Positions 55,841 to 63,243 of a DNA stretch of 64,000 nt are shown in pieces. Where the stretch lies: contig NZ_SADD01000006.1 in assembly GCF_004005565.1 (NCBI RefSeq), positions 1 through 64,000 of the forward strand, written 5' to 3'. The DNA is from Lujinxingia sediminis. GTDB lineage: Bacteria; Myxococcota_A; Bradymonadia; Bradymonadales; Bradymonadaceae. The notes beneath the pieces are model-generated. The model was not told the origin of the DNA, made no database searches, and was given only the letters and a program-made list of their open reading frames with translations. The stretch's first letter is position 1. The number at the start of each line of letters is the position of its first letter. Both the position numbers and the translations under genes were made by a program.

Positions 55841-57150
55841 CTTTCCGCGGTGAGGGGGACGCGTGGAGCAACGCGGCGAGTTTCGCTTATCAGGCCGACA
55901 ACTCCATCGCCCAGGATATTGCCGTGAAGGCCAGGCAGGAACGCGTTACGTCCAGAGTCGATTTGTCCAACTCCGAGCTTGCAGAAGAAGACTGCCGTGA
56001 ACGGCTCGGCGCTCTGGTCGATGCGTGGAAAGAACTCGCAGGTCAGGGGGAAGAGGGGCGCGAGCAAGCGCAAGCCCAACTCTGGGAACTCTTGCGGCAG
56101 CTCAACGCCCAGGAAGTCTCTCGCCGCCACATCATTCTCAGCGCCATCTACGACTCCGGGGTGCTCGCCATGATGCGGGCCAACCGCGCGAGCCTGGAGA
56201 GTTTCGTGCGCCGGGCCGAGAGCTGCGGGGCCGATCGCGTGGCCGTGCAGTTGCTCTTCGACCTGGCCAGCCAGCAGACCACCCAGCATGAGATCGCCCG
56301 CGGCTACCTGCAGCGTGCGCTGACGCTGAGCGGCGATGCCAATCAGGTCTATCGCCTGGCCGCCAAGCTCGAGGTGGTCCTCTCCGACGATACCGAGCCC
56401 AACACCGTCACTGAGAGCGCCGATCGTCTCCCGCGCTCCTCTCGCCAGTCTGGCGAGTTCAACGTGCCCGACGCTCGTCAGCGCACCTCGCCACGGCTCG
56501 GCGCGATGGTCGCTCTGGTCGAAGAGGAGCCCGTCGACCTTCAGGAGGCGACGACGCTCAGCGCGCTGGGCTACGCGGAGCTCGACGCGCGTCATTCCTC
56601 TCTCTTCGATATTCCGCCGGCCGAACTCATCCCGGTCGACGATGAGGACGAGTCCTTCGTACCGACGCGTACCTTCATCGAGCCCACGCTCACCCGGACC
56701 CTCATCGGTACGCCGCCTGCCCCCATGGTGCCGGCTGCAGCCGAAGGAGCGTCCCCCGCGACGGCTCCCGCGTCTCCCGAGGGCGATGGTTTTGAGCCCT
56801 CGGAGCTTTCGCGCCAGCGCCTGGAGCATTTCTGGGATCAGAACACCGACCAGATGCAGATAGGCGCCACGTTTGAGACTGGCGAGCTGGTCGCCGGGCA
56901 TTGTTATGACGTGCAGTCCGAGGATGAGGGGAATTTACTTCGAGAGGCCGCCGAAGCCCTGCGGAGCTATGCGCGGCAAGTCGGTCAGGCCCTGGGAGGC
57001 TCCACGGTGGTCGTGGCCCTGCCGACTGACGAGGGCAGCTGGCATGCCCTGATTGAAGAGGGGGACGTGGCTATCTTCCGCGCCACCTTTGGCGGGTTCG
57101 GGCGCGCGATGCGCCTGAGCGAAGAGGTTGTGAAGGGAGAGCACGCATGA
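55729..57150 (+). CDS. Helical scaffold-like protein, first gene of the ATPase-phosphatase set
   Basis: 473 residues if the TTG at 55729 is used. Base composition switches sharply near 55840 within the frame, and the first codons look unlike the host, so the start is doubtful; GTG 55924 would give 408 residues. From about residue 60 to 230 the sequence is helical (helix pairs such as LWELLRQLNAQEVSRRHI), then an acidic/Pro linker, then a C-terminal alpha/beta segment (about 385-473). I recognise no named family. Its stop overlaps the next gene's ATG (ATGA), so coupling is tight. Confidence 0.7.
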   Translation: MGFCGLFRKCFTGAVDNIYSSGTGFIRTRFYYHSVSPTFRGEGDAWSNAASFAYQADNSIAQDIAVKARQERVTSRVDLSNSELAEEDCRERLGALVDAWKELAGQGEEGREQAQAQLWELLRQLNAQEVSRRHIILSAIYDSGVLAMMRANRASLESFVRRAESCGADRVAVQLLFDLASQQTTQHEIARGYLQRALTLSGDANQVYRLAAKLEVVLSDDTEPNTVTESADRLPRSSRQSGEFNVPDARQRTSPRLGAMVALVEEEPVDLQEATTLSALGYAELDARHSSLFDIPPAELIPVDDEDESFVPTRTFIEPTLTRTLIGTPPAPMVPAAAEGASPATAPASPEGDGFEPSELSRQRLEHFWDQNTDQMQIGATFETGELVAGHCYDVQSEDEGNLLREAAEALRSYARQVGQALGGSTVVVALPTDEGSWHALIEEGDVAIFRATFGGFGRAMRLSEEVVKGEHA

Positions 57151-58646
57151 GTCTTGTGATGTTGAATGAGGTGACGTTCCGGGTGCGCGAGCGCGTGCTG
57201 CTGCATCGGGTGGGATTGGATATCAGGCCTGGCGAAGTCGTCGCGCTGATGGGGCCCGGGAGCTCCGGTAAGTCCACCCTCCTGCAGGTGATCGCCGGGG
57301 TGCGGGGGCAGGGTGATGGCGAAAAACTCCGGGGCACACTCAACACCGCGAAGGTGACCCTGGTGCGTCAGCACCTGGCGATGATGGCCGGCACGGTGGA
57401 ATCCTACCTGCGGGCTCGCCAGCCCGGTCGCGAAGCGCTGACTCCCCTCGAGTCTCGAGCGCTGGTGATGGAACGCTGCGCCGAGCTGGGGATGGAGCTC
57501 CAGGCATCCGACCTGGAGCAGGAGGTGGTGCTCCTTCCCCCTCCGCGCCGCGCGCAGCTCGCGATCGTCGGGGCGCTTCTGGAGGGGGCGGACGTCCTGG
57601 CCATCGATGAGCCCACCGCCCAGATGAACGACGAGGAGGCCGCTCCTCTCCTGGAGATGATCGCTCGGGCGCGAGCTCAGTGCTCGGTGGTCTGGGTCTC
57701 CCATCACCAGCGCCGGGTGCGGGAGGTGGCCGATCGCGTGGGATTGGTGGTCGCCGGTCAGCTGGTGGCGCTTCTGCCCACCGCCGAGTTCTTTAGCGAC
57801 GATGCCCCGACGCCGGTGCGCCACTTCGTGCGCACCGGGGGCTGTCCCCGTGAGCTGATCGAGGCGCCCGAGGTTAGCGAGCCCATCGAGGACCTCGACT
57901 CCTCGGCGTTACGCGCGATCTGCATGCCTCAGCCCCGGATCCTCTCGGAGGTGCCGGCACCGGCCGCCGAAGGTGCGGTCCCCCCGGCGCCCAAACCCCT
58001 GCCAAAGCCCGCAGCGGCCCCCGGCGCCCGGGTGCTCCGACTGCCGGTTCGCCGGGATCGCTCCTACGAGCCCGAGCCGGAGAGTCCGATCGCTCGCCGG
58101 GTGCTGCTGGAGAGTCTGCCACGGGTTCTGGGCTTAAAGGCGCGCAGCCTCCCGCCCGAGGTGGTGGCTCCCCGCGATCTGGGCTGGCTGATCCCCGGCG
58201 TGCTCGGCGGTGCACCCCGCCCCGGTCTGCACCGCGATGACCTGGAGGATCTCCAGGCCCTGGCTGAGTTGGGCGTCGCGCACCTGATCGATATGCGGGC
58301 CGAAGTCACTCCGCCGCCCCGCGAGCCGGTGCCCGGGTTGCGGGTCCACCACTTCCCGGTGGTCGATATGGAGGTGCCCGAGCTCACGGAGATGGTCCGC
58401 TGGTGCGTGCGCATCGAGGGTTGGCTGACCAAAGGCAAGCCGGTCGTCGTGCACTGCGAGGCCGGATTGGGCCGCACCGGCACGTTCCTGGCCAGCTTCC
58501 TGATCTACCACGGTGTCGCCCCCGACCAGGCCATCAAACTGGTGCGCCGGGTGCGTTCGGGCTCGATCCAGAGCGACGCCCAGACCGAGTTTCTTTTTGA
58601 GTTTGAGCGCTGGCTCAACACGTCCATTGGCCCGAGGCTTCGGTGA
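57147..58646 (+). CDS. ABC-type ATPase fused to a dual-specificity protein phosphatase
   Basis: 499 residues. Part 1 (about 1-225): ABC ATPase with Walker A GPGSSGKST (36-44), Q-loop Gln75, Walker B VLAIDEPT (150-157) and switch His186. The LSGGQ signature is replaced by LLPPPRRAQ (129-137). A Pro/Ala linker spans about 225-310. Part 2 (about 340-499): cysteine phosphatase with HCEAGLGRTG (Cys437, Arg443) and a candidate general acid Asp407. No permease gene is adjacent, so transport is unlikely; a signalling role is inferred. Overlaps the previous gene by 4 bases. Confidence 0.9.
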   Translation: MSLVMLNEVTFRVRERVLLHRVGLDIRPGEVVALMGPGSSGKSTLLQVIAGVRGQGDGEKLRGTLNTAKVTLVRQHLAMMAGTVESYLRARQPGREALTPLESRALVMERCAELGMELQASDLEQEVVLLPPPRRAQLAIVGALLEGADVLAIDEPTAQMNDEEAAPLLEMIARARAQCSVVWVSHHQRRVREVADRVGLVVAGQLVALLPTAEFFSDDAPTPVRHFVRTGGCPRELIEAPEVSEPIEDLDSSALRAICMPQPRILSEVPAPAAEGAVPPAPKPLPKPAAAPGARVLRLPVRRDRSYEPEPESPIARRVLLESLPRVLGLKARSLPPEVVAPRDLGWLIPGVLGGAPRPGLHRDDLEDLQALAELGVAHLIDMRAEVTPPPREPVPGLRVHHFPVVDMEVPELTEMVRWCVRIEGWLTKGKPVVVHCEAGLGRTGTFLASFLIYHGVAPDQAIKLVRRVRSGSIQSDAQTEFLFEFERWLNTSIGPRLR

Positions 58647-58761
58647 GTTTAGCCGCCAGGTTCCGGGCAAAGGGTTTGAGGTGCGGCGTGGGCACGTACC
58701 TCAAAGGGGAGTCTCCCCATTCTTTTCGCAGCCCCACATTTCATCCCGATAGGAGTACGTC

Positions 58762-59166
58762 ATGTCGTTGAACGATGCCATTCAGACCGCCGTCCGTGAA
58801 ATCCCCGAGTGCGTTGCCGGTGGATACGTTGATATGTCCACCGGAATGCTCATCGGCGTCAAAACCGTCGAATCGCACCCCCAGGATGTGCTCGATATGG
58901 TCGCCGCCGCCACTGCCGATCTCTTCCAGGGCCGTAACGTCTCGACCATTGAGAAGATGTTCCGCAACGCCCGCGGGCTGGAGCAGAATGGTCACCATTA
59001 CTTCCAGGAAATCATCGTGTTCAGCGATAACCTCCTGCACATCTTCCAGCGCTGCAAGCAGAACCCCGAGCACGCCGTGGTCTGGGTTTGCGATCGCTCG
59101 GCCAACATCGGGATGGCCCTGACCAAGTCGCGGATGCAGCTGCCGAAGATCGAAAGCGCGCTCTAA
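58762..59166 (+). CDS. Roadblock/LC7-like small protein
   Basis: 134 residues. The N-terminal part VREIPECVAGGYVDMSTGMLIG and the later QEIIVFSDNLLHIFQR fit the roadblock/LC7 fold, which often forms dimers that regulate small GTPases such as MglA. It is the third gene in the set, 115 bases after the phosphatase fusion, and a terminator follows. No small GTPase gene is nearby. The roadblock assignment is from pattern and is moderately sure. Confidence 0.65.
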   Translation: MSLNDAIQTAVREIPECVAGGYVDMSTGMLIGVKTVESHPQDVLDMVAAATADLFQGRNVSTIEKMFRNARGLEQNGHHYFQEIIVFSDNLLHIFQRCKQNPEHAVVWVCDRSANIGMALTKSRMQLPKIESAL

Positions 59167-59186
59167 GTCGCGTGTGTGATGTATCT

Positions 59187-59222
59187 GATGATCCGATGAT
59201 CCGATGATTCGATGATCCGATG
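59187..59222 (+). repeat. Short 8-bp tandem repeat
   Basis: GATGATCC repeated four times with one change, plus a partial unit, directly after the roadblock-like gene and before its terminator. Confidence 0.85.
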
Positions 59223-59253
59223 CATCTGAGATCGCAGGATGTATGAATGGCAG

Positions 59254-59288
59254 CAGGGCCGGCGCGTGAGCGCCGGCCCTGTTTTTTT
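59254..59288 (+). terminator. Rho-independent terminator
   Basis: Perfect 12-bp stem (59254-59265 with 59270-59281) with GTGA loop and seven T (59282-59288). Ends the three-gene set. Confidence 0.92.
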
Positions 59289-59448
59289 GGATACAGGAGT
59301 TCTTTGGACACAGGAGACTCCCGCGCTCGATGCCCCCGCACTCCTTGCGGAGGGGGCGGCGAGCCGCAGTTCGCCATGCGCGCGCTTTTTCAAAGAGGGT
59401 GATCGGGCGATCGCTGAGGATTTATGCGCCTATACGATCTTCGTTTAA

Positions 59449-59568
59449 AATGAAACAGGGTCGGTCAGGTGCTGCAAACGGACCTCTGAAGTTGAAGCAT
59501 GGCCGATCAGGTGCTGAGAAAGGGCGTCCGCAGTTGAAGCATGGCCGATCAGGTGCTGAGAAAGGGAG
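59449..59568 (+). repeat. 42-bp tandem repeat in a 444-base gene-free stretch
   Basis: Three copies of a 42-bp unit: 59449-59490 (diverged), 59491-59532 and 59533 to about 59568 (near identical; common start GTTGAAGCATGGCC). In one plus frame each unit reads as 14 residues of the KHGRSGAEKG type, but the frame has no supported start. The stretch 59167-59610 also holds the terminator and the 8-bp repeat; no gene was seen in it. Confidence 0.8.
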
Positions 59569-59610
59569 TTTCACCCGGGGAGCGGGCGCTCGGATGCAAG
59601 GGGAGATGGA

Positions 59611-60780
59611 CTACGTGCCTTTGAGCGGGCCCATCTCGCGCAGCTCGTCGATATGCGCGTCGATGGCCTGGTGCTCGCGGTCGACGAAGTCGCGCACCGC
59701 GGCGCGCAGGCGCGCGTCGGCGATGTAGTGCGCGCTGTAGGTGGGCGAGGGGGTGAAGCCCCGCTCGTACTTATGCTCTCCGCCGGCGCCGGGCTCAAAG
59801 ACGTCAATGCCGCGGGACACCGCCCAGTCGATCGGGGCGTAGATGCAGGCCTCAAAATGGGCAAAGCGCACCTCGCGCTCGCAGCCCCAGTAGCGACCGA
59901 AGAGGTGGGTGGCGTCGGCCAGGTTAAAGGTGCCCCCGAAGGGGGCGCCGTCTTGCTCAAGCATCACCAGGTGAATGTTCTCGCGCAGGCTGTGGGCGAT
60001 CTCCACAAAGAAGCGCTCGTTGAGGTAACGCTGACCGTAGACATGCGCGTCGACGGTGTTGGCGTAGTAGCGAAACATCCGCCGCATCACCTCCTCGGTG
60101 AGCGCGTCGCCCTGGAGGATGCGGGCGCTGACGTCCTCCCTGCGAAGATCGCGGCGCTCGCGACGGATCGAGGCGCGGCGTTTGCTGCGAAAGGCTTTGA
60201 GGAAGTCGTCAAAATCCTCAAAAGGGGCGTCGCTGCGCGGGGCGCGGTTCTTCCAGTGGTATTGCATGCCGGCGCGAATCGGCAGGTCGAGCTCTTCAAA
60301 GAGGCTGCGATCCTCGGGGCGGATGAAGTTGAAGTGCAGCGAGGAGAGCCCGGCGTCATCGGCCAGTTGAATGGCGGCCCGGACCAGCGCGGGGGCGATG
60401 GCGCCAGCGTCGGGATGATCGGGGGCGACCAGCACGCGCGCCCCGCTGACCGGGCTAAAAGGCACCGCGGCCACGGCTTTGGGATAGTAGGGGATGCCCG
60501 CGCGGTGGGCGGCCTCGGCCCAGCCCCAGTCGAAGACGAACTCCCCGCGGGAGTGGAACTTCAGATAGAGGGGAATCGCACCGATGAGGGTGTCGTCCTT
60601 ATCGAAGGCGCACAGGATCTGGGGCACCCAGCCGCTGGCCTCATCCAGGCAACCGGAGCGCTCCAGAGTGCTCAAAAAGGCGTGGCTTAAGAAGGGGTTG
60701 GTGATGCGGGCGATCGCGTCCCACGCCTCGGCGCGAAGCTCGCTGACGCCGGCGCGAATCTCAATGCGGATGGAACTCAT
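59611..60780 (-). CDS. FemAB/GNAT-type transferase (PF04339-like)
   Basis: 389 residues. The N-terminal block NPFLSHAFLSTLERSGC with SGWVPQIL, and the later RERRDLRRED and HLFGRYWGCE...FEACIYAPIDWA blocks match the 'peptidoglycan biosynthesis/recognition' GNAT family. Members are predicted to transfer amino-acyl or acyl groups. ATG 60780. It ends next to the 42-bp repeat and is divergent from the nucleotidyltransferase. Confidence 0.88.
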   Translation of the reverse strand: MSSIRIEIRAGVSELRAEAWDAIARITNPFLSHAFLSTLERSGCLDEASGWVPQILCAFDKDDTLIGAIPLYLKFHSRGEFVFDWGWAEAAHRAGIPYYPKAVAAVPFSPVSGARVLVAPDHPDAGAIAPALVRAAIQLADDAGLSSLHFNFIRPEDRSLFEELDLPIRAGMQYHWKNRAPRSDAPFEDFDDFLKAFRSKRRASIRRERRDLRREDVSARILQGDALTEEVMRRMFRYYANTVDAHVYGQRYLNERFFVEIAHSLRENIHLVMLEQDGAPFGGTFNLADATHLFGRYWGCEREVRFAHFEACIYAPIDWAVSRGIDVFEPGAGGEHKYERGFTPSPTYSAHYIADARLRAAVRDFVDREHQAIDAHIDELREMGPLKGT

Positions 60781-60976
60781 AGGGGCCTCTAGCTACGTCG
60801 ACTTCGGGATGAGCAGCGGCGGTGATGCGCGCTCAACACTCCGCGATGGAACCTCGCTGGAGCGGAGCGTCTGATAAGGAATGCGATTGTTTGCGGCGGG
60901 CGTTCTATGCGACGATGGCCCGGCAGATGACGAGCCCGACTCAGACCTTTTACGTAGATGCCCAGGAGCGCTGGAT

Positions 60977-61741
60977 ATGCAGGTGGCGCAAGATCAGATC
61001 GTCAAAAAAGTCCTCGCTCGGCAGCCCTACCCGATGCTCTTTTCGAGCGTGGTGGGGAGCCATCTTTACGGCTTTCCCTCCTTTGACTCCGATCATGACA
61101 TCCGCGGGGCGCATATTCTTCCGCTGGAGAATGTCGTCGGCCTCTACAACGAGCGCGAGACGCTGGAGGTGATGGAGACGGTCGATGGGGAGAAGATCGA
61201 TTTTGTCTCGCATGATGTTCACAAGTACTTCTCGCTCCTGCTCAAGCGAAATACCAACGTTCTGGAGCAGATCTACTCGCCGCTGATCCATCATCGCACG
61301 GCCTATTTTGATGAGCTGCGCGAGATCGCCGGGGAGTGTCTGACCAGCAATCACGGGCACGCCTACCGCGGGTTCGCCCAGAAGATCTGGACGGTGTTTG
61401 AAAAGCAACGCAAGCTCAAACCACTGCTCTATGTGTTTCGCACCCTCTTGACCGGCCTCAATCTGATGGAGACTGGCGAGGTGGAGGCCAATATCATGCG
61501 GCTCAACCACCGCTATCGGCTGCCCTATCTGGGCGATCTCATCGCGCTGAAGCTCCACGGCTCCGAAGACACGCTGATGGAAGACGCCGATATGAGCTTT
61601 TACGAGGGGGAGTTTCGCCGGCTGATGCGCCGTCTGGATGACGCGCGTTTTCACAGCGATCTTCCTGAGGAGCCACGCGGCAAGCCCGAGCTCCACGATC
61701 TGCTGGTGCGGATGCGTCTGGAGCACGGGCAGGCCGGCTGA
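60977..61741 (+). CDS. Nucleotidyltransferase of the RlaP/PF10127 type
   Basis: 254 residues. The polymerase-beta-like motif GSHLYGFPSFDSDHDIRG (27-44) supplies the Gly-Ser and metal-binding Asp residues. The helical C-terminal part is typical of RNA-repair-associated predicted nucleotidyltransferases. AGGAG lies 9 bases before ATG 60977. No RNA ligase gene is adjacent, so the RNA-repair role is inference. Confidence 0.85.
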   Translation: MQVAQDQIVKKVLARQPYPMLFSSVVGSHLYGFPSFDSDHDIRGAHILPLENVVGLYNERETLEVMETVDGEKIDFVSHDVHKYFSLLLKRNTNVLEQIYSPLIHHRTAYFDELREIAGECLTSNHGHAYRGFAQKIWTVFEKQRKLKPLLYVFRTLLTGLNLMETGEVEANIMRLNHRYRLPYLGDLIALKLHGSEDTLMEDADMSFYEGEFRRLMRRLDDARFHSDLPEEPRGKPELHDLLVRMRLEHGQAG

Positions 61742-61774
61742 GGCGGCTTCATCCCGACAGAAAGGGGGGGCCGG

Positions 61775-63130
61775 TCAGGCCACGTAGATGGTCTTGATGT
61801 TGGTGAACTCGTGGATGCCTTCTGCGGCGAGCTCGCGGCCAAAGCCGGAATCTTTGATGCCGCCGAAGGGCAGGCGCGGGTCGCTTTTGACGATCTCGTT
61901 GACGGCGACAAAGCCGGCGCGCAGGCGGCCGACCAGGTTGTGGCCGCGGCTGCGGCTGGTCCAGATGCTGGCGCCCAGACCGAAGTTACTTGTGTTGGCC
62001 AGCCCGATGGCCTCGTCGGTGTCGCGGGCGCGCACCACCGCGGCGACCGGGCCGAAGGTCTCTTCGGCGAAGGCGGGCATCTCCGGGGTCACATCGACGA
62101 GGAGCGTGGGGGCGTAGAAGTAGCCGGGGCGGTCGAGAGGCTCCCCGCCAACCAGGCAGCGCGCGCCCTGGCGCAGGCTGCGCTTGACCTGCTTATGCAG
62201 CTCGTCGCGAAGATCTTTTCGGGCCATCGGCCCCACGTCGATGGCTTCGTCGTGGGGATCACCGACCTTGAGCGCTTCGATGGCGCTTTTAAAACGCGCG
62301 ATGAACGCGTCGTAGATGGCCTCCTCGACGATGAAGCGTTTGGCGGCGATGCAGCTCTGGCCGTTGTTTTGAAAGCGTCCCTGGACGGCTTTTTCGACGG
62401 TGCGTTCGAGGTCGCAGTCCGCGAGCACCACAAAAGGATCGGAGCCACCCAGCTCAAGCACGCATTTTTTGAGCGATTCGCCAGCGATCGAGGCCACCTG
62501 GCGGCCGGCGCGGGTGGAGCCGGTCAGGGTCAGCGCGGCCACATCGCTGTGGCGGATGAGCTCCTCGGTTTTGCGATTGCTGATAAAAAGATGCTGGAAG
62601 GTGCCCGGCGGAAAGCCCGCCGCGTCGAAGAGTTCCACGATGTCGCGGGCGCAGCCCGGGGTGCTCGATGCGTGTTTGAGCAGGGCGACGTTGCCGGCCA
62701 TCATCGCCGGTGCCGCAAAGCGGAAGACCTGCCACAGCGGGAAGTTCCAGGGCATGATCGCCAGCACCACCCCTAAGGGCTCATAGGTGACGTAGGAGTC
62801 GGAGGCCTCCGTCTCGATGTGGCGGGCTTCGAGCAGGGTGCCGGCGTGGTCGGCAAAATACTCACAGGCCCAGGCGCATTTCTCGACCTCGGCGCGGGCC
62901 TGGGCGATGGGTTTGCCCATCTCGTCGGTCATGCGCCGGCTTAAGTGGGAGATGCCGCGGCGAAGTTCCTCGGCCAGCAGTCGGAAGTGGCGCGCACGCT
63001 CGACGATGGGGGTGTGGCGCCAGCGCTCAAAGCCCTCGCGCGCGGCGTTGAGGCGCTCGACGACCTCGTCGTTGGTATGGTCGGGGAACTCCGCGATGAG
63101 CTCTTCGGTGGTGGGGTTGATCGCGCGCAT
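61775..63130 (-). CDS. NAD(P)-dependent aldehyde dehydrogenase (succinate-semialdehyde type)
   Basis: 451 residues. The catalytic Cys is in GQSCIAAKR and the Glu in ELGGSDPF; MPWNFPLWQVFR and GSTRAGRQVA are cofactor blocks. The sequence resembles the Sad/YneI branch of succinate-semialdehyde dehydrogenases, which is shorter than GabD. ATG 63130 follows GAGG; ATG 63151 is also in frame. It could oxidise other aldehydes such as aminomuconate semialdehyde, but that is speculative and the gene is about 48 kb from the kynurenine operon. Confidence 0.92.
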   Translation of the reverse strand: MRAINPTTEELIAEFPDHTNDEVVERLNAAREGFERWRHTPIVERARHFRLLAEELRRGISHLSRRMTDEMGKPIAQARAEVEKCAWACEYFADHAGTLLEARHIETEASDSYVTYEPLGVVLAIMPWNFPLWQVFRFAAPAMMAGNVALLKHASSTPGCARDIVELFDAAGFPPGTFQHLFISNRKTEELIRHSDVAALTLTGSTRAGRQVASIAGESLKKCVLELGGSDPFVVLADCDLERTVEKAVQGRFQNNGQSCIAAKRFIVEEAIYDAFIARFKSAIEALKVGDPHDEAIDVGPMARKDLRDELHKQVKRSLRQGARCLVGGEPLDRPGYFYAPTLLVDVTPEMPAFAEETFGPVAAVVRARDTDEAIGLANTSNFGLGASIWTSRSRGHNLVGRLRAGFVAVNEIVKSDPRLPFGGIKDSGFGRELAAEGIHEFTNIKTIYVA

Positions 63131-63243
63131 GGGGACCTCGGTTGAAAGCATGGGACATCCTATCAGCTGATGGGGCCAATCTAATCGCAGCGGCCCGGGG
63201 CACAACCGAGCCTCGCGGGGGCCCCGCGCTCATGAAAAGGACC

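Noticed and set aside
59239-59448. Small plus-strand protein after the module
   Set aside because: Its start lies in front of the terminator hairpin and runs through it; there is no ribosome site.
59449-59568. CRISPR or phage attachment repeat
   Set aside because: Tandem 42-bp copies without spacers or integrase; better described as a simple tandem repeat.
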